From assembly GCF_017355205.1 (NCBI RefSeq), contig NZ_JADIJK010000014.1:62001-126000 (forward strand): a DNA stretch of 64,000 nucleotides, written 5' to 3'. The position numbers and the translations under genes are program-made. The notes beneath the pieces are model-generated. The model did not search any database and was not told the DNA's origin. It was given only the letters and a program-made list of their open reading frames with translations. Shown one piece after another: positions 20,527 to 31,722 of the stretch. Source of the DNA: Bacillus sp. SD088 (GTDB lineage Bacteria; Bacillota; Bacilli; Bacillales; Bacillaceae_C). The stretch's first letter is position 1; each line of letters begins with the position of its first letter.

Positions 20527-20703
20527 TTAAGAACGATAAAGACTTTTTTTCCAAGCCTTTATTTCTGATAAAGTTAAACCAGCTTCGTGAATGGATTCAT
20601 GTAATAGATCCATATTGTTTTTTTCACACTTATCTTGCAAATCCATTTGAATGATCTGGGAAGAGCTATAGATTAATGTTTGATTTTTCTCATTCGCTCT
20701 CAT
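20527..20703 (-). CDS. Small 58-residue protein upstream of hisS
   Basis: An ORF with a good ribosome-binding site (AGAGAGGA, 8-9 bases before ATG) encodes 58 residues. The product begins MRANEKNQTLIYSSSQIIQM and ends EIKAWKKSLYRS. It is charged and helical, with no membrane segment or signal peptide. Its place between hisS and the amidase gene is where B. subtilis has a small gene, yrzK; I cannot confirm homology. It could be a sporulation or regulatory peptide, but function is unknown. Confidence 0.6.
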   Translation of the reverse strand: MRANEKNQTLIYSSSQIIQMDLQDKCEKNNMDLLHESIHEAGLTLSEIKAWKKSLYRS

Positions 20704-20754
20704 TTATTTTTTCCTCTCTTTCAAGTTTCTAATAGTATGTCCTGTAAAAAAAGT

Positions 20755-20938
20755 TTTATAAAGTGAAACTTCATTCAGTGGGGATTTTTTCATCCCCCAC
20801 TGAATGTTAGTTGAACCAATCGGGGATTTACTGGCAGTTGTCCCCCACTTACAATTCTCGTTTTCACCTCGAATTCTTGAAATGGGGGTCTTACTGCCAG
20901 TTAATTCGGGATAAAAAAAGGATTTTGAACAAATATCA
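20755..20938 (+). repeat. C-type repeat, copy 1
   Basis: It opens AAGTGAAACTTCATTCAGTG and contains paired blocks GGGGGATGAAAA-like and TTTTTTCATCCCCCAC. The second part, ACTGGCAGTTGTCCCCCAC to TTACTGCCAGTTAATTCGGG, is mirrored by copies at 40963-41055 and 58548-58640. It fills the first part of the gap before the amidase gene. Confidence 0.75.
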
Positions 20939-20994
20939 AGAATACTTACATTGATAATGAACTATGCAAGCTGGTACAATGAGGTGAATCTGAT

Positions 20995-21235
20995 TAAAAG
21001 CGCAAGCTTCTTGATCAGCCTGACAAGCAAATGGTCCTGAACCTATGAAGGGAAGGGTTATTAAGTAGAACATCGGCTTAAAGGGAAGACATCCTGTTGG
21101 CGGACTCAAACGCGACATCCTGTCGCTTCGTCTACACTAGTTCGTAACGCCGATGGACTCTCGCTCCTGCGAGCCTAGAAGCGATGGCGCCTGGAGCTAG
21201 ATACAAACACTAGCCAAATTTATACTTTCTTACCT
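20995..21235 (+). repeat. A-type repeat, copy 4, with cassette and tail
   Basis: It begins AAAAGCGCAAGCTTCTTGAT and ends GGCGCCTGGAGCTAGAT, with the cassette block CGACATCCTGTCGCTTCGTC inside. After the element comes the tail CACTAGCCAAATTTATACTT, also present after copies 5 and 7. The amidase gene starts about 26 bases later. Confidence 0.75.
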
Positions 21236-21260
21236 CATTAGAAAGGCGGTTTTATTTGCG

Positions 21261-22508
21261 GTGAAAAAAAGAATGATTTTTTTAATAATCACAGCATTAT
21301 TTGTAGCAATTATTATGTATTTTTCTCCTGTCACATCAGCAGATTCCGAAAAAGTGACGATTACAGGTGAGATTGTCAATGTTCGCGAACAGCCTGGGAC
21401 AACTTATTCTATTGTTACCCAAATTCATCAGGGAGAAACCTATACTCTAATAGATCATAAAGATGACTGGTATAAAATTAAATTGAGTTCCAATCAAACT
21501 GGTTGGATTGCAAGCTCGTTAGCGGAACAACAAGCGAATGCAAAGACTGTAATGGCAACAGTCAATACCGATATTTTGAATGTTAGGGCTGAAGCAGATT
21601 CAACTAGCTCGAAAATTGGGGTTCTTCATCAAGGGGATCAAGTGAAAAAAATTGGGGAACAAAATGACTGGAGCCAAATTGAATATCAATCTAAGAAGGC
21701 TTGGGTAAATAGTGCCTATTTAAGTATAGAAGAACATGTATCTACTACAACTGATGAAAATCCGATTAGAATTTTGTATGACGGGACGAATGTCCGGAAA
21801 AAACCTGCCTTAAAATCCAAAATTATGACACAAGTTTCAGCAGGTGATACCTTTTATCCGTTAGAAAAAAAAGGAGACTGGTATAAAATTGAATATGCTA
21901 GTGGAAAAACAGGATATGTAGCAAGTTGGATTGTCAGCGCCTATGAAGGGGATCTACAATTCAAAGGAAAACCAGGTGCTAAAACAATCGTGATTGATCC
22001 CGGGCATGGTGGAAGAGATCAAGGAGCCACTGGTGTCAATGGCAGTCTTGAAAAAACTCTAAACTTGGAAGTAGGAAATCTGCTTGCACGTAAATTAGAT
22101 AAGGCAGGCTTCAATGTCGTTCTCACTCGTTCCACAGATAAGTATGTTAGCTTAGAATCAAGGACAGAACAAGCAAATTATGAACAGGCAGATGCCTTTA
22201 TCAGTTTACATTTTGACAGTATTGAAGATCAACAAGTTGTGGGGCATACTTCTTACTATTATAATGAGCAAGATAAGGTTTTAGCACAAACAATCCATAA
22301 TGAAATTACAAATATGGTCGAGCTACATGATCGCGGAGCTCGTTCCGGAGATTTTTACGTCCTAAGAGAGAATTTACAACCAGCCATTTTGCTAGAATTA
22401 GGATATATCAGTAACGCTCATGAAGAAAAGATTATGAATTCACAATCATTTCACGAGCAAGTAACCGATGCAGTCGTTAAAGGATTGAATAAGTATTTTA
22501 ATGAATAG
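21261..22508 (+). CDS. yrvJ: N-acetylmuramoyl-L-alanine amidase with SH3b repeats, YrvJ-like
   Basis: A 415-residue exported cell-wall hydrolase. A signal peptide covers about residues 1-27. Three bacterial SH3 domains follow (about 32-90, 95-155, 167-225), each with an NVR or NVRA/NVRKKP motif. An Amidase_3 domain ends the chain. Zinc ligands are His249 (IDPGHGG), Glu264 and His317 (ISLHFD), with catalytic Glu379 (LLELGY). It cuts the bond between muramic acid and L-alanine in peptidoglycan. It is a single-gene unit on the plus strand, with a terminator after it. Confidence 0.95.
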   Translation: MKKRMIFLIITALFVAIIMYFSPVTSADSEKVTITGEIVNVREQPGTTYSIVTQIHQGETYTLIDHKDDWYKIKLSSNQTGWIASSLAEQQANAKTVMATVNTDILNVRAEADSTSSKIGVLHQGDQVKKIGEQNDWSQIEYQSKKAWVNSAYLSIEEHVSTTTDENPIRILYDGTNVRKKPALKSKIMTQVSAGDTFYPLEKKGDWYKIEYASGKTGYVASWIVSAYEGDLQFKGKPGAKTIVIDPGHGGRDQGATGVNGSLEKTLNLEVGNLLARKLDKAGFNVVLTRSTDKYVSLESRTEQANYEQADAFISLHFDSIEDQQVVGHTSYYYNEQDKVLAQTIHNEITNMVELHDRGARSGDFYVLRENLQPAILLELGYISNAHEEKIMNSQSFHEQVTDAVVKGLNKYFNE

Positions 22509-22528
22509 AATGGAGTTTGATCATAAAA

Positions 22529-22568
22529 CATCACAGGCTGACGCACGAATCAGAGCCTGTGATTTCCC
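22529..22568 (+). terminator. Terminator after the amidase gene
   Basis: TCACAGGCT pairs with AGCCTGTGA, followed by TTTCCC. It begins about 20 bases after the stop codon. Confidence 0.6.
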
Positions 22569-22790
22569 TATATGTTTGGCCCAATTTATTTTCTTTTTTC
22601 TGTGTTCTCCAAATATTCAATATACTTGGTATACCTATTGCTATACTTCAACGGCATATAAAGCCAGTTTCCTGTGAAAACAGACACACTAAAAAAATTA
22701 TTAATCATATTCTTCAAACAGAAGAGGTTTGACATTTTCACACGGAAAATTAGCACTTCTGCGTAAATCAACTATCCACTTCTAATTTAA

Positions 22791-22945
22791 GAAAAGCGCA
22801 AGCGCCTTGCTCAGCCCCGACAAGCAAATGTTCTGAGACAAGAAAAGTCCGGTTTTAACTTTTATTGGCTCAGGTTATTTGACCTCGAGGGGCTAGGCGC
22901 TGGAGCTAGATCAAAACACTAGCCAAAATTTTATACTTTCTTATC
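22791..22945 (+). repeat. A-type hairpin repeat, copy 5, with tail
   Basis: The cleanest short copy. AGCGCC and AGCCCC near the left pair with GGGGCT and GGCGCT near the right; CTGAG pairs with CTCAG and AAAAGT with ACTTTT at the tip. The tail CACTAGCCAAAATTTTATAC follows. It ends at the dtd terminator. The 220 bases to its left hold nothing I recognise. Confidence 0.85.
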
Positions 22946-22949
22946 TTTT

Positions 22950-22999
22950 AAAAAAGGAGCCTCCAAAAGTAGGTCATTGATCTTTTGGATAGCTCCTTC
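22950..22999 (-). terminator. Terminator after dtd
   Basis: AAGGAGC and TCCAAAAG pair with CTTTTGGA and GCTCCTT; a T run follows on the minus strand. It begins 14 bases after the dtd stop codon. Confidence 0.8.
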
Positions 23000-23012
23000 T
23001 TTGCTATAATAT

Positions 23013-23450
23013 TCATTTTTCAAGAACCAATGTAACAGGTCCTTCATTCACAAGCGATACATCCATCATTTCGCCAAAAACGCCTGTTTCAACCTGCAGG
23101 CCTTTCTCTCGCAAAATATTATTGAAATAATCATACAATGCTTCTGCTTCTTCGGGCTTGGCCGCTTTCATGAAATTAGGGCGCCTCCCTTTCGTGCAAT
23201 CCCCATAGAGTGTAAATTGAGAAATAGACAAGATAGAACCTTCTTCATCATATAAAGAGCGATTCATTTTCCCATTCTCATCTTCAAATACACGCAGATG
23301 AATGATTTTTTCGGCTATCCACTCACAAGCTTGCACTGTATCCCCTTCTTGAAAACCAACTAATAACATGAACCCACGCCCGATTTCTCCTACAACTTCT
23401 TCATTTACCGTAACGTTTGCTTTTTTACATCTTTGTAAGACAACCTTCAT
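23013..23450 (-). CDS. dtd: D-aminoacyl-tRNA deacylase Dtd
   Basis: A 145-residue homodimeric enzyme that hydrolyses D-aminoacyl-tRNA, recycling tRNA mischarged with D-amino acids. The chirality-proofreading motifs are present: SQFTLYGD near residue 77 and the cross-subunit [10 protein letters not shown] near the C-terminus. It starts 15 bases after relA, with AAAGGGG upstream, and is the last gene of the recJ-apt-relA group before a strong terminator. Confidence 0.96.
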   Translation of the reverse strand: MKVVLQRCKKANVTVNEEVVGEIGRGFMLLVGFQEGDTVQACEWIAEKIIHLRVFEDENGKMNRSLYDEEGSILSISQFTLYGDCTKGRRPNFMKAAKPEEAEALYDYFNNILREKGLQVETGVFGEMMDVSLVNEGPVTLVLEK

Positions 23451-23465
23451 TCTAGCTAAACCCCT

Positions 23466-25658
23466 TTAATTCATAATCCTACGTACGGAATAAATGTCCG
23501 GTATTTGCTTGATTTTATCGACAACCTTGTGCAAATGGCTAATATTTTGAATGGAGATGGTCATCAGAATCGTAGCCATTTTATTTCGATCAGCACGTCC
23601 AGTAACAGCTGTGATATTTGTTTTCGTTGCACTGACTGTTTGCAAAACTTCATTTAGTATTCCACTACGATCAAACCCAGTAATTTCAATATCAACCTTA
23701 TACTCTTTATGTTGATAGGTAGCCGTTTCCCATTCTACCTCAATAAGGCGATTACTCATTCCCTCTGTATCAATGTTTGGACAATCAGCACGATGAACAG
23801 AAACACCTCTCCCTTTTGTAATAAAGCCAATAATGTCATCTCCAGGTACAGGATTACAACATCGCGAAAGACGGATCAAAAGATTATCTGTTCCTTTCAC
23901 TCTTACACCTGCATCATGGCGTTTGGGACGAGAGTCTGTCTTCGTTTCAGCTATCATTATTTCTTCTATTTTTTCTTCTTGATCTCGCTGCTTTCTTAAT
24001 TTTTCAGTTAAGCGATTTGCCACTTGGAGCGCGGAAATACCATTATATCCTACACTAGCGAACATATCTTCTTCATTTGAAAAATTAAATTTGTCGGCCA
24101 CTTTTTGAAGATTTTCAGAGGTCATAACCTTTTTTACTTCAAAATCTAGCTCTTTTATTTCCTTCTCAATTAATTCTCGGCCTTTTTCTATATTTTCCTC
24201 TTTACGTTGCCGCTTAAAAAACTGTTTGATTTTATTTTTTGCTTGGGAAGTTTGGGCAAGCTTTAACCAATCTTGGCTAGGTCCATAGGAATGCTTGGAC
24301 GTTAATATTTCAATAATATCCCCTGTTTTCAACTTATAGTCCAGTGTTACAATCTTGCCATTCACTTTAGCCCCTATCGTTTTATTCCCGATCTCAGAAT
24401 GAATACGATAGGCAAAATCTATTGGTACAGAACCAGCTGGAAGTTCGATGACATCGCCCTTTGGCGTGAAAACAAAAACCATATCCGAGAATAAGTCTAT
24501 TTTCAAAGATTCCATGAATTCTTCTGCATCATCTGTTTCATTTTGAAACTCAAGAATTTCACGGAACCAACTCAATTTTTTATCCAATGTATCTTTTGAA
24601 TCATTTGTTTTTCCTTCTTTATAAGCCCAGTGGGCTGCAACCCCGTATTCAGAAATACGATGCATTTCTTTCGTACGAATTTGCACCTCTAAAGGCTCAC
24701 CTCTTGGCCCAATCACTGTTGTGTGAAGAGACTGATACATATTGGGCTTAGGCATCGCAATATAATCCTTAAAGCGACCAGGCATTGGCTTCCAACAAGT
24801 ATGAATGATTCCTAAAGCGGCATAACAATCTTTAATACTATTGACAATAATCCGCACGGCTAATAAATCATAAATTTCGTTAAATTGCTTATGTTGAACA
24901 ACCATCTTACGATAAATGGAATAAATATGTTTAGGGCGTCCGTATACCTCCGACTTTATTTCCATCTCGTCTAATTTTGCTTTTACGCCTGTCATGACGT
25001 CTTCTAAATACTGCTCTCGCTCTTCTCTTTTCCGCTTCATTAAGTTGACAATTCGGTAGTATTGCTGTGGATTCAAATAGCGCAAAGCCGTATCTTCTAG
25101 TTCCCATTTAATCTTTGAAATACCGAGACGATGCGCAAGTGGAGCAAATATCTCAAGTGTTTCGTTTGCGATTCTTCTTTGTTTAGGAGCTGGTAAGTGT
25201 TTTAGAGTTCGCATATTATGAAGTCTGTCAGCTAGCTTAATTAGGATCACGCGAATATCTTGGGCCATAGCGACAAACATTTTCCGATGGTTTTCAGCTT
25301 GTTGTTCCTCGTGTGATTTGTATTTAATTTTCCCTAGTTTTGTGACTCCATCAACGAGCATCGCCACTTCACTGGAAAAATCATTGGAAATATCAGCTAA
25401 CGTCAATTCCGTATCCTCTACCACATCATGAAGAAAACCCGCCGCGATTGTTGCTGGATCCATCTCTAAGTCAGCTAGAATGCCAGCCACTTGAATAGGA
25501 TGGATAATATAAGGTTCACCGGATTTACGAAATTGATCTTTATGAGCATTCTTAGCAAACTTATAAGCCCTTCTAACAAACGCAACGTTTTCCTCATTTA
25601 AATATTCACTTGTCTTATTGAGTACATCTTCTGCCGATATGTTTTGGTCTTTTGCCAT
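23466..25658 (-). CDS. relA: Bifunctional (p)ppGpp synthetase/hydrolase RelA
   Basis: A 730-residue stringent-response enzyme. The HD hydrolase domain is N-terminal ([16 protein letters not shown] and [10 protein letters not shown]), followed by the synthetase domain (about 230-350, [12 protein letters not shown] and [10 protein letters not shown]), TGS (about 390-455), a conserved Cys-containing block ([14 protein letters not shown]) and a C-terminal ACT domain. Both active sites look intact. I chose ATG at 25658 with AAGGTGAT upstream; an in-frame GTG 9 bases earlier lies in the ribosome-binding site itself. Confidence 0.96.
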   Translation of the reverse strand: MAKDQNISAEDVLNKTSEYLNEENVAFVRRAYKFAKNAHKDQFRKSGEPYIIHPIQVAGILADLEMDPATIAAGFLHDVVEDTELTLADISNDFSSEVAMLVDGVTKLGKIKYKSHEEQQAENHRKMFVAMAQDIRVILIKLADRLHNMRTLKHLPAPKQRRIANETLEIFAPLAHRLGISKIKWELEDTALRYLNPQQYYRIVNLMKRKREEREQYLEDVMTGVKAKLDEMEIKSEVYGRPKHIYSIYRKMVVQHKQFNEIYDLLAVRIIVNSIKDCYAALGIIHTCWKPMPGRFKDYIAMPKPNMYQSLHTTVIGPRGEPLEVQIRTKEMHRISEYGVAAHWAYKEGKTNDSKDTLDKKLSWFREILEFQNETDDAEEFMESLKIDLFSDMVFVFTPKGDVIELPAGSVPIDFAYRIHSEIGNKTIGAKVNGKIVTLDYKLKTGDIIEILTSKHSYGPSQDWLKLAQTSQAKNKIKQFFKRQRKEENIEKGRELIEKEIKELDFEVKKVMTSENLQKVADKFNFSNEEDMFASVGYNGISALQVANRLTEKLRKQRDQEEKIEEIMIAETKTDSRPKRHDAGVRVKGTDNLLIRLSRCCNPVPGDDIIGFITKGRGVSVHRADCPNIDTEGMSNRLIEVEWETATYQHKEYKVDIEITGFDRSGILNEVLQTVSATKTNITAVTGRADRNKMATILMTISIQNISHLHKVVDKIKQIPDIYSVRRIMN

Positions 25659-25850
25659 GAGGATCACCTTTTATTTAAATAATAATTACCATGTCGTGTT
25701 ACTATCTATATTATCGAATATTAAGACATTCTGGAATAAAATGACACTTTTTTTCCAAAAGAATTTGATTACACTATTTTCATATAGACTAACTATTCGT
25801 ATTTAGCCGAGAGCTGTATGTTTTCGATACTTAGCTATTAAAGAATAAGG

Positions 25851-25906
25851 AAGGCTGTCACAATGTTCCTCTAATCTTGAGAGTAAGTTACATTGGACAG
25901 CCTCTG
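25851..25906 (-). terminator. Hairpin after apt
   Basis: AGGCTGTC and CAATGT pair with ACATTG and GACAGCCT across a loop of about 22 bases. A pyrimidine-rich tract follows on the minus strand. It lies 11 bases after the apt stop codon, and relA would then use its own promoter. Confidence 0.6.
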
Positions 25907-25916
25907 ACTATATGAG

Positions 25917-26429
25917 TTAAAACGTCATTAATGAAAGTATATCATAACGATCAAGCTTTTCTCTTCCGTTCAAGTAGGAAAGCTCTATTAAGAAAGCGAT
26001 TCCAACCACAATCCCGCCTAATTTTTCGACTAATTCTATCGTTGCGAGAATGGTTCCGCCTGTAGCTAATAAATCATCTGTTATTAACACGCGTTGGCCT
26101 GGCTTGATGGCATCCTTATGGATGGTTAATATATCCTTCCCATATTCTTTGCCATAATCGGCTTTGATTGTTTCGCGTGGTAGCTTCCCTTCTTTTCGAA
26201 CAGGAGCAAATCCTAAGCTTAATGCATAGGACACAGGGCAACCAATAATAAAGCCCCGAGCTTCTGGGCCGACTATGACATCCACTTCTTTTTCTTTTGC
26301 ATACTGAACAATTTGATCTGTTGCATAATGATAGGCTTCCCCATTATCCATTAAAGTTGTAATATCTTTAAATACTACCCCTTCTTGTGGCCAATCAGGT
26401 ACGATCGTGATAAATTGTTTTAAATCCAT
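25917..26429 (-). CDS. apt: Adenine phosphoribosyltransferase Apt
   Basis: A 170-residue purine-salvage enzyme that makes AMP from adenine and PRPP. The PRPP-binding motif [13 protein letters not shown] is at residues 114-126, and EARGF near 56-60 contributes to the base site. The length equals the B. subtilis enzyme. Its start overlaps the recJ stop by 10 bases, so translation is coupled. The position between recJ and relA is conserved in Bacillus. Confidence 0.97.
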   Translation of the reverse strand: MDLKQFITIVPDWPQEGVVFKDITTLMDNGEAYHYATDQIVQYAKEKEVDVIVGPEARGFIIGCPVSYALSLGFAPVRKEGKLPRETIKADYGKEYGKDILTIHKDAIKPGQRVLITDDLLATGGTILATIELVEKLGGIVVGIAFLIELSYLNGREKLDRYDILSLMTF

Positions 26430-28780
26430 GTGCTTACTTCCTCCTCTGCCAACACCTTTTGTGCAAGCCTCTCATCAAACCATTTTTTTAGTTCATCATA
26501 TGTGGAATAAGTAAATTCCCTTTCCACTTTTATTTGTTCTAACTTCATTTTGTATGTAGGTGAATCATCTAAATCCCTTTTTCCTTTTTGGGGATTTATT
26601 TTAATGAGCCCATCCTTTATTGTAACAAAATCTAGTTCAAAAAACACTTTTGACATAAATAAAATGGTTTCTTTGGACCAGCCACGGTGAGTAGCTAGAT
26701 CTTTTCCATATTTTTTCAGATCAAAGGTCCCTCTTTTTAATAGAAATGCATAATACCATTTAAAATGATCTCTCGTCGGTACAGTCGCAAAAAAGTGAGC
26801 TTCTTCTTGGAGAAAATGGGTATAGATCGATGCCGGCATTTTATCTTTTACAAGCGCCTCTATCCAGGAAATTTGTGACGGCAGGTCAAATAAGATGATA
26901 TTTCTTCCATTTATATCTAAATGATTGGCATCTTCTTTCTCTGTTATACATTTGCTTTCGAGATTAGCGCCATATGCCTTAAAATGCTTTTCTGAAAAAA
27001 AGATAAACAATCCTTCTTTTTCTTTTAAATAAGTCATCCAGTGTTCAAATTGGCGATTTCCCCGTAAATCAAATAGTTGCCATTCTTCAATCGAAACATC
27101 TTTCAAGAATATCTGGGGCTTCCTCTGATTATTCCATTCATTTATAGAAAGTTGCCCGATAACAGATGTCGTAGCTCCAAGTGAGAGATCTGGGGCAAGA
27201 TGTCCCAGCTGAAATCCAATCCCATCAAGGGATTGATCCTGCTGTGCTAAGGTCATCCGTAAATGATTTTTGTTTGCACCAATTTTTTTAGTTGATGTAA
27301 TCATTGCCTTTTCAATCAGGATTTGTGGTTTGGGATTCCCCATTCCATACGGAGCCAGGTGATTTAATTGGGCGATAGAATTAAGATCAATCTCTGTGAG
27401 CGAAATGGCTGCATCTACTTCTGTTATAGGTATTAAATCTTCCGAGTTCAATTGATCCTTAGCTGAATTGTTTAATCTTTGCCGCAGTGTATCAACATCA
27501 TCAATTGCTAAAGACATTCCTGCCGCCATGGCATGCCCACCGAAATGAGGAAGGATGTCAGAACAAGTGGATAAATTATCAAAGAGATTAAAGCCTTGTA
27601 TGCTTCGAGCAGATCCTTTCGCCATCCCCGTTTCTTCATCAAAACTTAGAATAATCGTTGGCCGGTAAAACTTCTCTACTAGCCTAGAAGCCACAATCCC
27701 GATAACCCCCACATTCCAACCTGTTTTTCCGATAACAAGGACTTTATTTTCCGCAAGATTGAAATGATCATGAACCATTTGAATCGCTTCATCAGCAATG
27801 GATGAGACAATATGCTTACGTTCATTATTCATTTGATCTACCTCTGCAGCCAGCATTTTTGCCTCTGAGGCATTATTGGTCTGTAACAGTTGAACAGCAG
27901 GACCGGCATGTTCTAGCCTGCCAGGAGCATTCAAACGCGGGCCAATCGTAAATCCAACTGTTTCTTCATTGATCTCAGAAATGGTATTCCCTGCTAATTC
28001 ACATAATTCTTGTAAGCCAAGACGCGGGGTATTCGCTAATTTCTTTAAACCTTTTTTAACAAGTGTACGATTCTCCCCATAAAGAGGGACTAAATCCGCA
28101 ATCGTTCCAATTGCAACTAGATCAAGTAAATCTTCTGGAAGATCTCCATTTAATGCATGGGCTAACTTAAAAGCAACCCCCACTCCAGCTAAGTTTGCAT
28201 ATGGATATGTAGAGCCTGGAATGTTTGGATGGATAATCGAAAAGGCTTCTGGGAGCTCTTCCCCAGCTTCATGGTGATCTGTAATAATTAAATCGATGCC
28301 TAATTCTTTTGCCTGCCTCGCTTCATCTAAGGCGGCAATGCCAGTATCGACTGTAATGATTAATTGCACCCCATCTTCATATGCTTTCTGAAAAGCTTCC
28401 TTGTTTGGTCCATATCCTTCTGAAAAACGATTGGGTATATAATAAGTAACATTGGCTCCCATTTTTGATAAGGTTTCTAACAGAACGGTTGTACTTGTAA
28501 CACCATCGGCATCATAATCGCCGAATATCAAGATTGGCTGCTGTTCATGAATGGCTAGTTGGATTCGTTCAACTGTTTTTTCCATATCTGAGAAAAGAAA
28601 AGGATCATATAGCTCTTCTCTTTCTGCATACATAAAAGATTCTGCTTCTCCTTTCGTAGATATTCCACGATTCACTAACAAGGTTGCTACGAGAGGAGGA
28701 ATATCGAGTTGTTGTGATAATTCATTGGTTAGCTGCTGATTCGTTTCCCGCACGATCCAGCGACTACTTGGCTTTAACAT
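26420..28780 (-). CDS. recJ: Single-stranded-DNA-specific exonuclease RecJ
   Basis: A 786-residue DHH-superfamily 5'-3' exonuclease for recombination and mismatch repair. Metal motifs are visible: DYDADG at 88-93 and DHH at 168-170. A DHHA1 domain follows ([12 protein letters not shown]), then an OB fold and the long C-terminal extension usual in Firmicutes. It is the first gene of the recJ-apt pair. Confidence 0.96.
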   Translation of the reverse strand: MLKPSSRWIVRETNQQLTNELSQQLDIPPLVATLLVNRGISTKGEAESFMYAEREELYDPFLFSDMEKTVERIQLAIHEQQPILIFGDYDADGVTSTTVLLETLSKMGANVTYYIPNRFSEGYGPNKEAFQKAYEDGVQLIITVDTGIAALDEARQAKELGIDLIITDHHEAGEELPEAFSIIHPNIPGSTYPYANLAGVGVAFKLAHALNGDLPEDLLDLVAIGTIADLVPLYGENRTLVKKGLKKLANTPRLGLQELCELAGNTISEINEETVGFTIGPRLNAPGRLEHAGPAVQLLQTNNASEAKMLAAEVDQMNNERKHIVSSIADEAIQMVHDHFNLAENKVLVIGKTGWNVGVIGIVASRLVEKFYRPTIILSFDEETGMAKGSARSIQGFNLFDNLSTCSDILPHFGGHAMAAGMSLAIDDVDTLRQRLNNSAKDQLNSEDLIPITEVDAAISLTEIDLNSIAQLNHLAPYGMGNPKPQILIEKAMITSTKKIGANKNHLRMTLAQQDQSLDGIGFQLGHLAPDLSLGATTSVIGQLSINEWNNQRKPQIFLKDVSIEEWQLFDLRGNRQFEHWMTYLKEKEGLFIFFSEKHFKAYGANLESKCITEKEDANHLDINGRNIILFDLPSQISWIEALVKDKMPASIYTHFLQEEAHFFATVPTRDHFKWYYAFLLKRGTFDLKKYGKDLATHRGWSKETILFMSKVFFELDFVTIKDGLIKINPQKGKRDLDDSPTYKMKLEQIKVEREFTYSTYDELKKWFDERLAQKVLAEEEVSTWI

Positions 28781-28916
28781 CTTTTCACTCCTTTAAGAAT
28801 TACTCGATTGGGTTATACGGATTAAGAAGAACGAAGACATTATGTACATGAGGATTATTCATTAATTTCCGTTTTACCTCTAACCTATATTTAGAATAAG
28901 TAGACTCGGATTAATA

Positions 28917-28948
28917 GGTAAAACCGCAGTATCCTGCGGTTTTACCTT
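28917..28948 (-). terminator. Terminator between secDF and recJ
   Basis: A 13-base perfect stem (GGTAAAACCGCAG with CTGCGGTTTTACC) has a 4-base loop. The T-rich tract after it is weak, but the stem is strong. Confidence 0.65.
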
Positions 28949-28996
28949 GGCTATCAACGTTTCTTATGCAAAAGATCGATGCACTTGATGTACTTC

Positions 28997-31267
28997 TTAT
29001 ACTTGTGGCTCATCTGTCCATTTCTTTTTCTCTTTGACCGTGTCGATTGGCCCTTTCTTTTTTAACTCTCTTACTTTCATATCATACCATAGTTGAGCTG
29101 AAATAAAGATGGACGAATAGGTTCCTGCTAGTAAACCTACTAATAAAGCAAAGGAGAAGTTACGGATCGCCTCACTTCCTAAAATTAATAAAGCAACAAC
29201 TGTTACAATAACTGTTAATACTGTATTAATCGAGCGTGTCAATGTTTGCCGTAATCCCTGATTCACGACCATCGCAATATCTTCTTCCGTTTTTAATCGG
29301 CGTTTTGCTGTCATGTTCTCCCTTATTCTGTCAAAAGTGACAATCGTATCATTAATCGAGTAACCAACAATCGTTAATACGGCGGCAATAAAGGTTAAAT
29401 CCACTTCCAACCGGGTCAAACTAAATACCGCGATAATAAAGAATGCGTCATGAAGCAGCCCTATTATGGACGTAAAGCCCATCGCGGACTCAAACCGGAA
29501 GGACACATAAATAATGATACCAATCGCTGCAATAAACAGAGCAAAAAAGGCATTTTTGATTAGTTCTTTCCCTACTGTTGGGGATACGGTGCTTACATTT
29601 GGTTCTTCGCCATACTTATCATTAAAGTATGCTTTTAATTGAGCGATTTCTTCACGATCCAATACTTCATCCTTGAAACGCGCGACTCCGATTTCATTGT
29701 TATTTCCAGCCAATACGATATCTTGCGTATCGATGCCAAACTCTTTCAAATCAGAACTCACTTCTTCAGTAGTGATAGGCTTGCCTGCATTAATTTCAAC
29801 CCTTGTCCCACTTGAGAAATCAATTCCTAAATTCAAGCGGAAGACTGCTAAAACAATAATTCCAGCAACAATTAAAACCGATGAAAACATATAGAATTTC
29901 TTCCGATGTTTAACAAAATCAAAGCGATCAAATGGTGTTGCCAAATCATGTGTTGTTTTATTTTCGGTTAATTTAAAAATAGCTCCACGTTTCACACCAA
30001 ACCAGCCTGGTTTCTCTTTAAAAAAGCGGCTGTCAATTAATAAGCTTAGCAACCATCTTGAGCCAAAAACAGCTGTAAAGAAACTCATTAAAATACTAAC
30101 GATTAACATTGTTGCAAAACCTTTAACAGAGCTGTTTCCAAAATAGAATAGAACGCCTGCAGCTAGTAATGTGGTAATATTAGCATCTAAAATAGCTGTA
30201 AAGGATGACTTACTTCCTGCTTTAAAAGCCGAAGAAAGCGACCTTCCTACTTTCATCTCTTCCTTAATCCGCTCATATGTAATAATATTCGCATCTACCG
30301 CCATCCCGACTCCCAGTATCAATGCAGCAATTCCCGGAAGGGTTAATACAGCTCCCATTAAATCAAACACGAGCAGTATTAAATAGATATAAATGGAGAG
30401 TGTGACGGTTGCAACTAGACCAGGTAGGCGATAATAAGCAATCATAAAGATAAAAATAAGCAAAACACCTAAAATACCTGCATTCACTGTTTTATTTAAA
30501 GCCTGTTCTCCAAACGAAGCTCCGACTGAAGTAGAATAAACCTCTTTTAATTTTACAGGTAATGCTCCTGCATTTAAAAGATTGGCTAAGTCTTTTGCTT
30601 CTTGTGTTGTAAAATTACCCTCAATTGATACACTAGTATCATTAAAAACTTGCCTTACATACGGATCTGAGAGCAATTTAGAACTCCCAGTTTTGGACGC
30701 TTCTTCGTAAGAGTCCACTCCTTCTTCAAAATCCAGCCAAATTGCTAGAATATTATCCGGTGCCATATCAACAATATCTTGAGTGACATCACGAAACTTT
30801 TTCCGATCCTTCATTTCAACTAGGACAATTGGCTCGTTCGTATTTGCTTTAAACGACTGTTCAGCCGCCCCTTCTACTAAATCTGTTCCATCTAACTTAA
30901 CCTCGTCATTTACATCTCTAAAGGTTAAAACAGCTTGCGTACCGAGTGTTTCTCTAGCCTGGTCTTGGTCTTCAACCCCTGGCAATTGTACACGAATCCG
31001 GTCCGTTCCTTCTATTTGGATATTGGGTTCGCTTACGCCTAAAACATTAATCCGTTTATTTAATGCTTCTGTTGTATGTATAAGAGTATCGTTATCTATT
31101 TTTTGATCTGTATTAACAGCTTCTACTTCATATAAGACTTCGAAGCCTCCTTGCAAATCAAGGCCTAAATTTATATTTTTTAAAATCGCATTTGTTGTTG
31201 AACCACCTAAACCCGCAAATAACAGGATAATTAGGAAAAAGACAACAATTCTACTTCTTTTTACCAT
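28997..31267 (-). CDS. secDF: Fused protein translocase subunit SecDF
   Basis: A 756-residue fusion of SecD and SecF with twelve predicted membrane helices. The SecD half runs to about residue 440 with the large extracytoplasmic P1 domain (LGLDLQGGFEVLYEVEA) and the helix GMAVDANIITYERIKEE. The SecF half begins near 455 (LNLGIDFSSGTRVEI, later GYSINDTIVTFDRIREN). It uses the proton gradient to assist export through SecYEG. Fusion is normal for Bacillaceae. It is preceded by comN and lies a few genes from yajC, another Sec accessory. Confidence 0.96.
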   Translation of the reverse strand: MVKRSRIVVFFLIILLFAGLGGSTTNAILKNINLGLDLQGGFEVLYEVEAVNTDQKIDNDTLIHTTEALNKRINVLGVSEPNIQIEGTDRIRVQLPGVEDQDQARETLGTQAVLTFRDVNDEVKLDGTDLVEGAAEQSFKANTNEPIVLVEMKDRKKFRDVTQDIVDMAPDNILAIWLDFEEGVDSYEEASKTGSSKLLSDPYVRQVFNDTSVSIEGNFTTQEAKDLANLLNAGALPVKLKEVYSTSVGASFGEQALNKTVNAGILGVLLIFIFMIAYYRLPGLVATVTLSIYIYLILLVFDLMGAVLTLPGIAALILGVGMAVDANIITYERIKEEMKVGRSLSSAFKAGSKSSFTAILDANITTLLAAGVLFYFGNSSVKGFATMLIVSILMSFFTAVFGSRWLLSLLIDSRFFKEKPGWFGVKRGAIFKLTENKTTHDLATPFDRFDFVKHRKKFYMFSSVLIVAGIIVLAVFRLNLGIDFSSGTRVEINAGKPITTEEVSSDLKEFGIDTQDIVLAGNNNEIGVARFKDEVLDREEIAQLKAYFNDKYGEEPNVSTVSPTVGKELIKNAFFALFIAAIGIIIYVSFRFESAMGFTSIIGLLHDAFFIIAVFSLTRLEVDLTFIAAVLTIVGYSINDTIVTFDRIRENMTAKRRLKTEEDIAMVVNQGLRQTLTRSINTVLTVIVTVVALLILGSEAIRNFSFALLVGLLAGTYSSIFISAQLWYDMKVRELKKKGPIDTVKEKKKWTDEPQV

Positions 31268-31398
31268 TATTGATAAATCCTCCTCGCCATAATGAACACA
31301 AAAACCTATATGTAAACTCTCAGAATGAAGTCAATATGATTATTATGAATCAGTCAAAAAAAGCTGTCAATCATTTCTGTATGTATTTCATCGCTTAT

Positions 31399-31722
31399 TT
31401 AATCGACTTTATCTTTAGTATGGAGCAATTCTTCTAATTCATTAGAATCTAAATCCGAGAACAAATCAGGAGATTTATAGGCCTCAACGGTCGCAAAATT
31501 CATATAATCCCCAATTTTCACCGAAAGAACATCTGAGACTAATTCATACATTCTAATACCTTCTTTATATTTTTTCCATTTCTTCTGTATAAGAAACGTC
31601 CATAAATCCCTTTTTTCAATAGTCCCATAGCCTAAAACAGTAAATTCTTCGATTTTACTTTGTAATGCAAGGTCAAGTATATGAAAGTAAGAATCGTAAG
31701 GATGCTCTTGTTTAGCGTTCAT
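31399..31722 (-). CDS. comN: Post-transcriptional regulator ComN
   Basis: A 107-residue soluble acidic protein with the ComN/YrzD family pattern (IQKKWKKYKEGIRMYELVSD, then VKIGDYMNFATVEAYKS). In B. subtilis ComN acts on comE mRNA and localises with DivIVA, influencing competence. It lies between divergent spoVB and secDF, exactly as in B. subtilis. No nucleic-acid-binding motif is obvious in the chain. Confidence 0.85.
   Translation of the reverse strand: MNAKQEHPYDSYFHILDLALQSKIEEFTVLGYGTIEKRDLWTFLIQKKWKKYKEGIRMYELVSDVLSVKIGDYMNFATVEAYKSPDLFSDLDSNELEELLHTKDKVD

Noticed and set aside
22517-22771. Overlapping ORFs of 61-71 residues on both strands after the amidase gene
   Set aside because: No ribosome-binding site, AT-rich random composition, and one overlaps the amidase terminator.
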